Positions 24,560 through 36,247 are shown, counted from the first letter of the stretch. The stretch: DNA of 64,000 nucleotides from Ureaplasma urealyticum serovar 8 str. ATCC 27618 (GCF_000169535.1 NZ_AAYN02000002.1:372001-436000); one strand, 5' to 3'. Made by a program: numbers and translations. The notes: generated by a model not told the origin, from the sequence alone.

Positions 24560-25208
24560 AATTGCTTTTATTGCTGATTTAATTAATCATGCTCAAAATA
24601 TTGTTGATGTAGGTAGCGATCATGCTTATTTAGCTAAGATTTTATTGCTCAATAATAAAGCACAACATGTTACTAATATTGAAGTTAATCAAGGACCATT
24701 GGAAAATGGTATTAATAATCTAGCTAAAAATAATCTTTTACAACAAACAACTAATATTTTAAATAATGGTTTTAAAGATTTAATTTTAGAAAAAACTTAT
24801 GATTATTGTGTTATTGCTGGTATGGGAGCAACAAGTATAATAGAAATTTTGGACCAAAATAAAAATCAAATTAAGAATTTTATTTTACAACCAAACACTC
24901 AATCATATAAATTGCGCAAATATTTAAATGAGCACTCATATCAAATTAAAATTGAGCATATATTTGTTGAAAATAAAATTTTTTATGAAATAATTATTTG
25001 TTTTAAAACTATTAATGTACCAAAATTAATAGAAAAAGATTATTATATAAGTAGCCAAATACATAAGGATTCACTAAAATTATATTTAGAGTTTTTAAAA
25101 AAACGTTATGAATACTTAAAAACTTTGGATCTTTCACTAGTAAGTGAAAATATAGTTAAAGAATATGAGTATATAAAGGAATTTATTCATGAAAAAAACA
25201 GATATTAA
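24543..25208 (+). CDS. trmK: tRNA (adenine-22-N1)-methyltransferase
   Basis: SAM-dependent Rossmann methyltransferase for m1A22 in tRNA. Motif I is NIVDVGSDHAYLAK; the catalytic region shows CVIAGMGATSIIEIL and LQPNTQSYKLRKYL, as in TrmK. The first codon is GTG 24543 (or TTG 24540), overlapping the end of rpoD by 17-20 bases; no ATG is available. 221 residues is normal. Position between rpoD and the Nif3-like gene is the conserved sigA-yqfN-yqfO arrangement. Confidence 0.93.
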   Translation: MNQKTRIAFIADLINHAQNIVDVGSDHAYLAKILLLNNKAQHVTNIEVNQGPLENGINNLAKNNLLQQTTNILNNGFKDLILEKTYDYCVIAGMGATSIIEILDQNKNQIKNFILQPNTQSYKLRKYLNEHSYQIKIEHIFVENKIFYEIIICFKTINVPKLIEKDYYISSQIHKDSLKLYLEFLKKRYEYLKTLDLSLVSENIVKEYEYIKEFIHEKNRY

Positions 25209-25977
25209 AGCACAAGATATTTTAGATTTTTTAACTAAAAAATATGATTTATCAAGAGCTGAGTCTTGAGATAGAAATGGTTTGTTTTTTGATGAGCAAC
25301 AAATAATTAATAATATACAAATCGCATTAGATATTACAGATGATGTTGTTAATGATGCAATATTAAATAATGCTAATTTAATTATTAGTCATCACCCATT
25401 GTTTACAAATCAAGATTTAAATGATGAATTAGATTATTTTGTTAATAATGATTTAATCGAAAAAATTAAAAAAAATAAAATTAGTGTAATCCATTTACAT
25501 ACAGCGTTTGACGCATCACCATATGGGATGAGTATGCAAATGGCTAAACGTTTAGGTTTATTAAATATCAAACAAGATGATCAAAATCCATATCTTGTCG
25601 TTGGCGAATTAAAATTAGGTGTTAGTGTTGATTATATTAGTCGAATTATTAAACAAAAATTTTTATCACCTATTGTTAAATACAATAACATTTTTAGATT
25701 AGAAACAAATCTTAAAAAAATTGGTATTATTGGTGGAAGTGGTTATAAATTTGCTGATGATGCTTTTGTACGTCACGAATTAGATATGTTAATTACAAGT
25801 GATTTAAAATATCACAATTGATTAGATGCACAAGCCAAAAATCAAAACATTATTGACATGAATCATTTATCTGAATCAATTTTTATAGATGTAATTTATG
25901 ATGAATTAACTAAATTTTATGGCAATGATGAAAATTTAAACAAATCTTTATCAATTATAAAAATTAACTATATTTAA
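25189..25977 (+). CDS. Nif3/DUF34 family metal-binding protein (YqfO-like)
   Basis: Dinuclear-metal protein family, sometimes annotated GTP cyclohydrolase 1 type 2. Metal ligands are visible: ISHHPLF near residue 67, HLHTAFD near 103-109, and DMNHLSES near the C-terminus. 262 residues is the short form lacking the central insert of the Bacillus protein. ATG 25189 overlaps trmK by 20 bases, and AAAGGA precedes it. True function in mollicutes is unproven. It ends at a strong terminator. Confidence 0.9.
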
Positions 25978-25991
25978 TTAGAATTAATAGA

Positions 25992-26028
25992 AAAGAAAGC
26001 TAGTGGCCCGCCTAGCTTTCTTTTTTTA
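25992..26028 (+). terminator. Terminator of the rpoD operon
   Basis: Perfect twelve-base stem AAAGAAAGCTAG (25992-26003) with CTAGCTTTCTTT (26012-26023), then T-run. Confidence 0.93.
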
Positions 26029-26029
26029 T

Positions 26030-26359
26030 TTAAATTTTTAAATCAAGGTATGCAAGTAATTCAATAATTGCTTTTTTACGATACGCATAATATGTTGAGT
26101 AACTATAAGGTAGCTCGCAAATTCGTTTGTTTTGAATGTAAATTTCTTTAATAATTCGAGCACTAGTTTTATCTAAAGCATCTAAAACCTGCTCAACGTA
26201 TTCAACAAAATGCTCCCATTTTAAATATTTTTGATCGTCTTTTGGATCATAGTCTTTTAGTTCGCGACATAATTCTCAATTTTTACATTGAAATTTAGCA
26301 AATAAATATTGTTTGAAAAACTTTTTCACTTTAGCCATATCCACTTTACTAATACACAT
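26030..26359 (-). CDS. Small sigma-70 region 4 / ArpU-like protein
   Basis: 109 residues, two of the first ten codons being ATG; the gene is easily missed because one TGA codon splits it. The C-terminal ~50 residues read like sigma region 4 or the ArpU/RinA phage regulators: a leading helix DALDKTSARIIKEIYIQ, then CELPYSYSTYYAYRKKAI, which fits a helix-turn-helix with Tyr/Arg-rich recognition helix. The N-terminal half has CISK and FQCKNWELC with three Cys. A very strong GGAGGT Shine-Dalgarno lies seven bases before the ATG at 26359. Family assignment is inferred from pattern only. It converges on the rpoD operon terminator. Confidence 0.65.
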
Positions 26360-26534
26360 AAAACCTCCATCTTTTTAACAAAAATAAAGTAAGTATAATT
26401 AAATTAAAATATATTTTTTCAGTTTAAGAATATCAGAAATGTACAAAAAATATTTACTTTTTTTGTAGAAATTTTTCTAATTTTCTTTAGAAAATAAAGA
26501 TAAATATAAACTGCATTTATATTTATAAATAATA

Positions 26535-26571
26535 AAAAAGTGACCTTATTTTTAGAATAAAATCACTTTTT
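26535..26571 (-). terminator. Terminator of the 26576-27604 gene
   Basis: Nine-base stem AAAAAGTGA (26535-26543) with TCACTTTTT (26563-26571); on the minus strand it ends in a T-run. Confidence 0.75.
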
Positions 26572-26575
26572 ATGT

Positions 26576-27604
26576 TTAATATATTTCAATGTTTTGAATT
26601 TCTTGATTTTGATCAATTTCTTTATTGCTAATATTAATTAAAGAAGGGTTTTTACTATTTAAGCATCCATTTTGATGAATTGATTTAAGTTTATCAGCGA
26701 CTTCTTTTTCTAAAATAATTAAATCTAAGTTATCAAAATCTTGTTTGATTATTTTCTGTAATTCAAAGATTTTTTCATCACTTTCAAAATCAACTACCAT
26801 AATGATATTTAATTCAACTAAACCTGAATAAATATAATTCATTAATCGCATTAAATTGTAATCAGCACTCATATTGAAAATGAAACGATGATTATATTCT
26901 TTAATCCCTTCCACAAACAATACTTTACGCTTTAAGATGAATTTAAATGAATTAATTAAGTTCATTCGAGAAACTAAATAATCTTCTAAACTCATTTTAT
27001 TTGTTCGTGGTCTAATTTTTTTAAGCATATAGATGTATAAACAACTAAAGAATAAGAAAAATAAGACCAGTAAAATTAATACAACAACACTAGGGCTTGA
27101 AAAATAAGTTTTTCAAACTTTTGGGATTAATTCTCATTGTTCAACATTTAAAATTGATGATCCTCCTACTAATCCACTCGCACTAGATGGAATTAAACCT
27201 TTAGCAATTACTTGACCATCAATAATTAAATCACCTTTAAATTGACCACGACTTAATGTAATTGATTTAATAACACAATCAATAATTGGCCTTGCTACTC
27301 CGGCTAAAATACATACTATTAAGGCAATAATACAAAATAAAAAAAATATTTCAATTAATCATGAACGTAATGAGCGTTTAGTATGTGAAATTTCAGGGTT
27401 TAACTTATAGTTTGTAGTTTGAAATCATCATTCCATAAAATAAAATAAAAACTTACTTTTTTTATTAATGTGAGCGTCAAAACTTTCTCGTACAATTTTT
27501 AAAAAACGATCATTAGTATAAATTGGCCCACTATCGTGTAAAAAACGAGTATCAAAAATGCGTTTTTTTTGAAATGATTTATTTACAATTAGAATTGTCT
27601 TCAA
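26576..27604 (-). CDS. Hypothetical two-TM membrane protein
   Basis: 342 residues if it starts at the TTG at 27604, which has AAAGGA ten bases upstream and a TATAAT further upstream; no ATG lies near. Cytoplasmic-looking N-terminal ~85 residues, a first TM helix (EIFFLFCIIALIVCILAGV), an extracytoplasmic loop of about 70 residues with a short beta-like GDLIIDGQVIAKG segment, a second TM helix (VVVLILLVLFFLFFSLCLY), then a ~145-residue charged C-terminal domain. Several TGA codons are read as Trp. No family recognised. It is divergent from truB with under 100 bases between starts. Confidence 0.65.
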
Positions 27605-27704
27605 TAAATAATTATCCTTTGCAATATCTATTCAAAATTTATTTATAAATGATAACAAATTATTATAGATAATTTTTATATATAATTGATAAAATTTTAA
27701 TATT

Positions 27705-28394
27705 ATGTATACTATTAACAAAAATATTATTGTAATTAATAAACCAATTAATTGAACTTCTAATGATGTTGTTCAAAAAGTTAAAAGAATTATTAAAGCT
27801 AAAAAAGTAGGGCATGCAGGAACCTTAGATCCGAACGCTTCTGGTATTTTAGTACTAGGAATTAATGAAGGAACAAAATTATTAACAAAATTAACATTAG
27901 ATTCTAAAACTTATGTTGCTGAAATTCAATTTGGAATAAGCACTAATACTTACGATTCAACAGGTGAAATTATTTCAAAAATAAATAAATTTATAACATT
28001 AACTGAAATTGAAAGTGCTATTGAAAATTTATATAAAAATGAATATTGACAAAAACCTCCTAAATTTAGTGCTTTGAAAATTAATGGTAAAAAGGCTTAC
28101 GAACTAGCACGTAATAATATTAGTTTTGAAATTGAACCACGCTTGGTTAAAATATTTGAATATAATATTTTGGATTTTAATTATGAAAAACAAATTTTAA
28201 AGATTATTATTAAGGTTTCTAAAGGTTTTTATGTACGCTCTTTTGCTGTTGATTTAGCTGCTCGAATTAATAATTTAGCTCATTTATTATCTTTAGTAAG
28301 AACAGAAAGTGGTCAATTTAGCATTAATGATGCAATTGAAATTGAACAAGTATATGATTATTGAAATAACATCAACAAACATTCAACAAATTAG
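27705..28394 (+). CDS. truB: tRNA pseudouridine-55 synthase
   Basis: Makes pseudouridine 55 in the T loop of tRNAs. The catalytic motif GHAGTLDPNASGILVLG places the Asp at residue 42; KPPKFSALKINGKKAYELAR and the YVRSFAVDLA segment are also family hallmarks. 229 residues, lacking the C-terminal PUA domain of longer TruB, as in other small genomes. Three TGA codons are read as Trp; the frame ends at TAG 28392-28394. It overlaps ribF by 41 bases. Confidence 0.95.
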
Positions 28395-29205
28395 AGATCA
28401 ATATTTCATTAATGAGTTAGTTATTGGTTTTTTTGATGGAATTCATTTAGGTCATATGAATTTATTATCAGATCCTAATAACCAAACTATTTTAACTTTT
28501 AAAAATATCCCACGTAAAATAAAAAAATTATATGATTTTAATGAGCGAATTCAACAATTAGAAGATTTAGGATTTAAAAGGATTTTTATTTATGATATTG
28601 ATCAAAACAATTTAAGTGGGGAAGAATTTATTGATCAAATTTTAAAGCCACTAACTCCAAAAAAAATTATTGTTGGTGCTAATTTTACTTATGGCAATAA
28701 TTTTTGTAATGCATCTAGTCTAAAACAATATTTTAATGTTGAAATTAAAATTATTACTAATGATGTTAGTACAACTAAAATTAAAGAATTAATTATAAAT
28801 AAACAAGTTGAAATAGCTAATAAATTATTAATTAAACCATATTATCGTGTGGGAAATGTTGTACGTGGCGATCAAATAGCTCGTAATATTGGTTTTAATA
28901 CTGCTAATATTTTATGTGATAATAATTTAATTGATATTGCTGAAGGTGTTTACAAAGCACAAGTAATTTTTAATAATAAAAAGTATGATAGTGTAGTTTA
29001 TTTAGGAATCCCTAAAACAATTAATACTCGCTCTTTTTCAATGATTGAAGCACATATTTTAGACTTTAATCAAAATATTTATGACGAAAGAATTAAGATT
29101 GTTTTTTTGAAATATTTAGCTCCTAATTTAAAATTTAATAATATAGATGAATTAATCACTGCAATTAAAAATTATATTAAATTGGTTCTTGATAAAACAA
29201 ATTAG
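28354..29205 (+). CDS. ribF: Riboflavin kinase / FAD synthetase
   Basis: Converts riboflavin to FMN and FAD. The N-terminal adenylyltransferase half has VIGFFDGIHLGH near residues 23-34 and the IVGANFTYGNN motif; the C-terminal kinase half has GNVVRGDQIARNIGFNTANI and EAHILDF. 283 residues, normal for short RibF. The ATG at 28354 lies inside the end of truB, in another frame, giving a 41-base overlap and likely translational coupling; truB-ribF is a common bacterial pair. Confidence 0.95.
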   Translation: MIIEITSTNIQQIRDQYFINELVIGFFDGIHLGHMNLLSDPNNQTILTFKNIPRKIKKLYDFNERIQQLEDLGFKRIFIYDIDQNNLSGEEFIDQILKPLTPKKIIVGANFTYGNNFCNASSLKQYFNVEIKIITNDVSTTKIKELIINKQVEIANKLLIKPYYRVGNVVRGDQIARNIGFNTANILCDNNLIDIAEGVYKAQVIFNNKKYDSVVYLGIPKTINTRSFSMIEAHILDFNQNIYDERIKIVFLKYLAPNLKFNNIDELITAIKNYIKLVLDKTN

Positions 29206-29347
29206 GTATATAAACCAATAAATAATTTTTTATAGTAGTAAAATCTTAATGGCTATTATAAAAAAAACATAAACTTTCATGGTTTATTTTTTGTTTAAAG
29301 TAGTTGTATATTTAATTATTATAAATAGAGTAAGGACTAATCATTTT
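29206..29347 (+). promoter_or_regulatory. Intergenic region before the lipoprotein cluster
   Basis: Contains a terminator-like stem ATAAAC / GTTTAT followed by TTTTTTG (about 29270-29298), then a possible promoter (TTGTAT and TATAAA near 29305-29327) and a TAAGGA Shine-Dalgarno before ATG 29348. Confidence 0.45.
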
Positions 29348-30997
29348 ATGAAGATGAAAGCTAAGAAATTTTTAATTACAGGATTATTAGGTGTAGTTAG
29401 TTTAGCAACTATTACCACAGTAGCTACAGCTTGTACAAATGGCAATAATCAAAAGGCTAATACAGTAAATAATAAGTCTGATTTAAAAACAAATCCAAAT
29501 ATTAATTTAACTCAACAAGATGTAGAAAATTTGGAAAAACAAAGACAACAATGAAGTGAAGATTTAGATGTTTATTTTAATGGTGGGTTAAGTAAAAGTG
29601 GCAAAAATTTTGACCGTATAAATACATTATCATCAAATGCAACGGAATGATTTAAGAATCATCAAAAATTAGCGGCAACACGTGATTCTGGATCATTGGT
29701 ACAAGATGATGCAGCTTATTCATTTGGAATTGCACCCGATTATGTTCATTATAAATGAGTTTCAAAAGATGGTGGCGACGTTTCTCCATCATATTTAAAA
29801 CCATATTGAAATAAAAATTTAACTGAAGGTAGAAACTTTTCAAAATTAGACCCAAAGACTTTGGATGATAATGGAATCGGTGTTTTATTAATATCTGATC
29901 ACCATTATGGTAAATGAAATGATAATTTTTTAAGCAAAAAAACTGTTGGTGGATTAATTATGCAATCACGAGTTTCTGGTTTGCCATCACACTATCCTGC
30001 TGTTCTAACACCAAAATTTTTATTTGATCCTAATTTAAATCCAAATTTAAAAAAATATGCTTCTGCTAATTATGCGTTACCTAATTATTACTCTGACCCA
30101 CTAGATGGGATTATTTTAACAGGAAAAACTTTAGATCGTATTTATGATGCTAAAAAGTTTTCTAATGTTTATAATGCACATGTAGCTGGCAAAACACATT
30201 TTGAGACATTCACAGATTTTGCAAAGGCAATGGTTGATGAAACGCGTCGTGGAATTTCACAATGATCTTTAAAAAATGATAAATGAAAAGATAAAACAGT
30301 TTTAATGGTTATGCCTAACTTTACTCCAACAGCTAAAATGGTAGATGTTAATTTTAAACCAGAAGACTTAGAATTCTTGAGTAATGTTTGCATTAATGAA
30401 CCTATGTATTGTCCAACAATATATAGTGATCCAAATGATAAATATTTACCTGGATTAGGTGCAAAATTCCCTATTCCAGTAAATCATATTTCACAAGTGC
30501 AAAATTATATTGATGATTATGGACAAATTGGTGGAAAAGTATTAAATGGTACTGGTAATCCAGAAGCATCAAAACAAGTTGGCCCAACTTTAGGTGATGC
30601 TTTTAAAGGTACAAGTGACGTTGTAGTTTTCTGTTATAACGAATACGGTTTATTAAATTACAAACCCGGAACTGAAGAAGGCGAAGCTTTAGTACAACAA
30701 TTTGAAAAGAATTTAACAAATTATGTTAATGGTTTAGATATTAACACAAAAAATAATTTTAATCCTACAAAAATGTTAAAAGAAAAACCGGTTGTTGGTA
30801 AAAATTTCTTTATTATTCGTAAAAGTTCGTTCTATGATGCATTTTTAGGTTTTTTAGGAACAATTCACAATTTTAATACATTTAATAAATGAATGAACGG
30901 GGAAAATGCTAGACCTATTGAATTAAATATTCCCAAATTTAATAAAGATAATGTTCAACATATTCGTGCTTTTAAAGATGATTTTAAAAACAAATAA
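29348..30997 (+). CDS. Lipoprotein, candidate substrate-binding protein (paralog 1)
   Basis: 549 residues. A lipoprotein signal peptide ends in VATAC with Cys near residue 29, so the mature protein is lipid-anchored outside. It shares with three neighbours the blocks DSGSLVQDDAAYSFGIAPD, LTGKTLDRIYDAKKF, PGLGAKFPIP and EKPVVGKNFFI. It heads a cluster with FecCD-type permeases, so a role as substrate-binding component of a metal, heme or siderophore importer is inferred from context; at ~545 residues it is much larger than usual class III binding proteins and shows no family motif I know. Six or more TGA codons are read as Trp. Start ATG 29348 gives the canonical MKMKAKKF signal. Confidence 0.8.
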
Positions 30998-31074
30998 TCT
31001 AAATAGTTTTTTGTTTTCAAATCCAGTAATTGTGGTAACTAACATTTATACAAACACGAAAGTATAGTGAATAT

Positions 31075-32175
31075 ATGATTGAAAAAGAAATATTTAGATT
31101 TAAGTTAAAAGATAAATTAAAAAATCCTATTATTGATAATGGTAATTTAAAGAAGTCATTTAAAAAATATTCAAACTTTAACAAAAATCATATCATATTA
31201 TGAATTTTTACCATTTTAGCTATTGCTTTTTTTTCACTGATTATAATTTTTGTTAATATTGATAAAAACGGCCATTTTGTTAAATTAAGAGATCCTAAAG
31301 ATACTTTTATTTTAAGTTATGAAACTATTTTGCAAATTTGAATTTCAGGTATGTCCATAGGTATTTCTGCGTTTTTCTTACAAAGAATGACTAATAATCG
31401 TCTTGTTGATACATCTACTATTGGAATTGGTAATATTTGCTTAATTGGTCTAATAATCTTAGTATTATCATTAAGTTTTGAAAGTGGTTTTGAAGCACAG
31501 AATTTATTTCAAAAAATTGTGCCATTCGTTTTTATAATTTCTTCGATTATAGCTGGTTTATGCTTGTACTTTTTTTCAAAACGACGTCATGGTTTTAATA
31601 ACCGTAAATTAATTATTTGTGGTGTTTTCATCAATTGTATATCAATTGCTTTGGCGATTAGTTTAAAAAGTAATTTAACAAAAGTAGGAAGTGAATATTT
31701 AGATTCACGAATTGTTGGGAGTTTTGATACAAGAAGCTATTTAGAAGAGTATTTAAGTTACGCAATATTTTTATTCATTATTTTATGATGTTTTATACGA
31801 TCACCTAAATTTAAAATTGTCTTAACTGACAATATTATCGCTGAACAATTAGGTTTAAAAGTTAAATTAATTAATTTAGAGATGATTTTAATCACTTCAG
31901 TATTAACAGGTGTTTCATATATTATGTCAGGAAATGTTTTATTTTTAGGTGTTGCATCTGCTAATATCGCTTATTCATTTCATGGTAAAAAAGTTATGCG
32001 TTCAATGCTTTTTTCAGGACTAATTACAACTTTATTTTTATTAGTTGGACAATTTTTCTTAAGCAATATTATTTTTAATTTGACACAATTATATTTTGAA
32101 ACACCAATGATTACAACATTATTAGTAACACCAATCTTCATTGCTGTTATCTTATTAAAAAAACAAAAAGTTTAG
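31075..32175 (+). CDS. FecCD-type ABC permease A
   Basis: 366 residues, about eight to nine TM segments after a 40-residue polar N-terminus. The FecCD pattern is visible: ETILQIWISGMSIGISA near TM2, NNRLVDTSTIGIGN (the conserved loop that in family members reads N-P-L-A-(D/S)-P-x-x-L-G), and AEQLGLKV followed by a TM pair at the coupling region. Typical substrates are ferric siderophores, heme or cobalamin. It is a close paralog of the 34994 gene. Three TGA codons are read as Trp. Shine-Dalgarno is poor. Confidence 0.85.
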
Positions 32176-32277
32176 TTATATTACTCATAGTTCAATAATA
32201 TTGATTAAGAATATTATGTGAAAGTATTAAAATAATAATAAATAATAATACATTGATAGAAAGTTAAGAAGAAACAT

Positions 32278-33903
32278 ATGAAATTAAAATATAAAAAAAT
32301 ATTATTAGTTGGATTAGTTGCTGCGATTGGTTTAGCATCAGCTACTGCGATAATCACTTCTTGTAAAGATACTAAAAAAAATAATTCAAATAATCCAACT
32401 ACTAAATTTGATTTAGAATCACGTCGGAAAGATTATGCTGAAGGTTTAAAATTTTGATTAAATGGTGGAAAAACATCACTGGGTACAAAATTTGAAAAGG
32501 TTATTACTGAATCATCACAAATTAAAGAACGTTTAAGTAAAAATCAAAAATTAGGAACAACACGTGATTCTGGTTCATTAGTGCAAGATGATGCAGCTTA
32601 TTCATTTGGAATCGCACCCGATTATGTTCATTATCGTTGAAATAGTGCAACTATTAAAGATGCAGTGCCTGAATATTTACGATCATATTATAATGAGAAT
32701 TTAACAAAAGGTGATAGTTTTAAAAATGCGACTGCTGATAAATTTGCAAATTATAATATTGGTGTTTTATTAGTTGCAGATTCAAAAGTTGCAAGTCATG
32801 GTAAACTTTTAGAAGCAAGTGGTGGATCAGTTGGCGGATTATTAATTCAATCACGATCAACAGGTTATACTTCAAAAGCTCCGGCTGATATTGAACCAAA
32901 TTTTTTATTTGGTAATCAAAATCCATATGTAGCAGAAAAAGAATCAGATCATGCTGGACGACCAAATTATTTTGTTGATCCTTTTAGTGGTTTAATTACA
33001 ACAGGTAAAACATTGGATCGAATTTATGATGCTAAAAAATTTAATAATGTTCATAATGCTACAATTAATGGTAAAACTGGTTTTAACTCTTTTGAAGAAT
33101 ATGCGCAAGTTGCATCTGATATAGCTCGTAAAAACTTCTCAAATTGGGCAAAATCTAATAATGAATGAAAAGGTAAAACAGTTTTAAATATGATGTCTAA
33201 TCCTCAAGATTATGCAGGTTTCCTTATTAATCCAGAAATTAAAACAGATGTGGATAAATTTAATGTTGGTAATGTGTTTATCCCTCAACCAGTTTATTTT
33301 CCAGGAATTTATGCTGCGCAAGATGATCCATTTACTCCTGGCTTAGGTGCTAAATTCCCACTTCCATTAAAAAATATTAATCAGATTCAAAGTTATGTTG
33401 ATGATTATGGTTGAATTGGTGGAAAAACTTTAGTTGGTGATAGTAATAAGGAATTATCAAAAACTATTTCTCCTACAATTGGTGATGCATTTGAAAATAC
33501 AACCGATATTGTTATTTATTCATATAATGAATATTTGATTGAAGGCTTTGAACCAGGCACTGCTAAAGGCGAAGAAGTTTTAAAAAAATTTGAAACTAAT
33601 TTAGCTAATTATGTTAATGGTTTAACAAAAGAAACAAAAAATCAATTTGTGCCAACAAAAGTTTTAAAAGAAAAACCAGTCGTAGGTAAGAATTTCTTTA
33701 TTGAACGTAAAGGTAAGTTCTATGATGCGTGTTATGGTTTTGCTGGTCAAGATTTAGTAGTTAATACATTAAATAAATGAACAAGGGGAGCTAATGCTCA
33801 AAATATAGATTTAGGATATCCTATTTTTAATAAAAATACAGTTAAACATATTAGAGCCTTTAAGGATTCTTTGGGTGTTAAAGTTTTAGACGAGCAAAAA
33901 TAG
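32278..33903 (+). CDS. Lipoprotein, candidate substrate-binding protein (paralog 2)
   Basis: 541 residues with lipoprotein signal ending IITSC (Cys near residue 29). Carries all family blocks: RDSGSLVQDDAAYSFGIAPD, TTGKTLDRIYDAKKF, PGLGAKFPLP and EKPVVGKNFFIERK. More divergent from paralogs 3 and 4 than they are from each other. AAGAAG precedes ATG 32278. It is followed after 14 bases by the permease at 33918, so binding protein and permeases are cotranscribed. Function inferred from this context. Confidence 0.8.
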
Positions 33904-33917
33904 AGAAATAAATAATT

Positions 33918-34988
33918 ATGCAAACAAAACAAGTAAATATTAATAAAAAAGATCTTTCTATTTATAAAAAAATAATTGAAGCAAAAAAATTTGTTAGCAC
34001 ACAAATTCGTCGTCCTTATATGATAACGATTATTGTATTAACATTTATTATCTTGGCTGTTGGTATGTTTTTTATGAATGTTTTTTATGAAAGATCTACG
34101 TATTTTGATGCAAATTATAACACTCATGTAACCTATTTTCGAACTTGAGCGAAAGTAGTAGCTGATGATAAAAGTATTTTATTGTATTGGTATCCACCTA
34201 TCGTTAAATTATTTGTAGCAATTTCTATGCCGGTTGCTGGATATGCCATTCAAATTACAACTCAGAATCGTTTATCATCACCTTCAACATTAGGATACAT
34301 TCCAGTTTCAATTTTGGCTTATGTAGCAATGTTGATGATTGATCAAGGTAAAAGCTGATTAGTATATGTTTTTGGGTTTATATTTTCATCATTTATCATT
34401 TTAGTTAATTATATTTTACAACGACAAAAATCTAGTAATCGTTCATTTAAACCAGTTTTAATTGGATTTGCTATATCTGCAACAATTACAGCGGTAGGTT
34501 TAGTAATTGCTGTTTCACGTCCAAATATTTTAAATCGAGTGACAATTTGAACTGGTGAATTACCAAATGTTTATGAGTGATTAAAATTATATATTTCAAT
34601 GCCTTTAATTTTGATTTGTTTATTTGCTTTTTTAGTATTATCACCAAAATTAAAAATTATGCAACGTGATTTTGCTTTGGCAAAATCTTTAGGAATCAAA
34701 GTTAATTTAATTTTTTGAGTCGTGACAGTTTTAACAGCAATTGTTACAATCGCAACTGTTAATATTACAAGTCCTATGATTTTATTAGGTTTAATTATTC
34801 CAAATATAGTTAGAGCAACATTTAATAAACATGAACCATTATTTGTATTTTTTGTATCTATTGTATTTTCATTAGCATTATTAGAAGTTTCATTATTTTT
34901 ATCACTAAATTATCGTTTTGGTCCTAACTTTTTAATGGCTATTGTCAGTGCATTTGTGTTAGTTTTTATTATGCGAAAACACGGATAA
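33918..34988 (+). CDS. FecCD-type ABC permease B
   Basis: 356 residues, nine or so TM segments. It shows the clearest FecCD fingerprint in the cluster: TTQNRLSSPSTLGYIPV (loop corresponding to N-P-L-A-x-P-x-x-L-G), AKSLGIKV and ILLGLIIPNIVRATFNKHEP, matching the family's FVGL-x-x-PH-x-x-R segment. It differs from permeases A and C, so B and C (five bases apart) probably form a heterodimeric channel. No ATPase gene accompanies them in this window. Confidence 0.88.
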
Positions 34989-34993
34989 ATAAT

Positions 34994-36097
34994 ATGAAAA
35001 ATCCATCACGATTTATATTTAAAATAAAAAATAATATTTTAAATACCATTAACAATGCAACATTTATTGACAATGGAAACTTCAAGAAAAAATTTCAGAT
35101 TTATGCACGCAAACAACATTTAGCAGCTTGAGTTATTAGTATTATTACAATTCTTTTTTTATCGTTATTAGTTATGTTTATTAAAATTAATAACCAAGGT
35201 CAATTATTAAATAATCGGACTCCTTTAGATTTGTTTAAAGTAAATTATGAAACAATCTTACAAATTTGAATTACAGGAGCATCATTAGGAGCATCAGCTT
35301 ATATGTTCCAACGGATTACTAAAAATCGGTTAGTTGATACATCAACTCTTGGGATAGGTAATGTTTGTTTGATTGGGTTATTCTTTTTAGCAATATCAAT
35401 TAATTTTGAAAATTATGGTTCTCAAAAACTTTTTGAAAATTTATTACCTTTTATTTTCATAATATCAGGAGTATGTGCCGGATTAATTTTGTATTGATTT
35501 TCAAAAAAACGAACCGGTTTTAGCCATACAAAGTTAATTGTCTCTGGTGTATTCATTAATTTTATTGCTATTGCTTTATCAATTAGCTTAAAAGACAATT
35601 TAACTCTAGTTGCATCAAATTATATTGACGATCGTTTGTTAGGTAATTTTTCAAACCGTAATAGTACTGAAAAATATTTAAGTTATGCTGTTTTTTTATT
35701 TTTAATGATATGATGCTTTTTGCGTTCTGCTAAATTTAAAGTTGTTATTACAGATACAATGATTGCTGAACAATTAGGATTAAAAGTAAAATTATTAAAT
35801 TTAGAAATGATTTTTATCTCATCTTGTTTAACAGCTGTTTCATATATTATGGGAGGAAATGTATTATTTTTAGGAATTGCTGCAGCAAATTTAGGGTATG
35901 CGGTTTTTGGTAATCGCTTTAGTTCATCAATAATTTTTTCAAGCTTCATCACCATTATCTTTTTAATTTTTGGTCAATTTATTTTAGATAATATCGTTCA
36001 AAATTTAACTAGTTTGGTATTTGACGCCCCTATTGTAACTCCTTTATTAGTAGCTCCAATATTTACATTTATTATCTTATTTAAAAATAATATTTAA
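34994..36097 (+). CDS. FecCD-type ABC permease C
   Basis: 367 residues, close paralog of permease A in length and sequence (ETILQIWITGASLGASA, KNRLVDTSTLGIGN, AEQLGLKVKLLNLEM). Five bases separate it from permease B. Three TGA codons are read as Trp. It ends at a strong terminator with a 17-T tract, closing the paralog 2 - B - C transcript. Confidence 0.85.
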
Positions 36098-36109
36098 GCA
36101 CATTTTTAG

Positions 36110-36152
36110 TAGTGAACAATATGGCTTGTTCACTATTTTTTTTTTTTTTTTT
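36110..36152 (+). terminator. Strong terminator with 17-T tract
   Basis: Perfect ten-base stem TAGTGAACAA (36110-36119) with 36126-36135, six-base loop, followed by an uninterrupted run of 17 T (36136-36152). Confidence 0.93.
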
Positions 36153-36247
36153 GGGTGGTAAATGGAAAAAAATATATTTATTTTTGTGTATTAAAATTAA
36201 AGGTATTAATAATTTTTTTAAATAAAAAATAAAGAAAGAATATTGTT

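Noticed and set aside
32235-32255. AAT trinucleotide repeat ahead of lipoprotein paralog 2 as a phase-variation tract
   Set aside because: Only a few imperfect units interrupted by other bases, within normal AT background.
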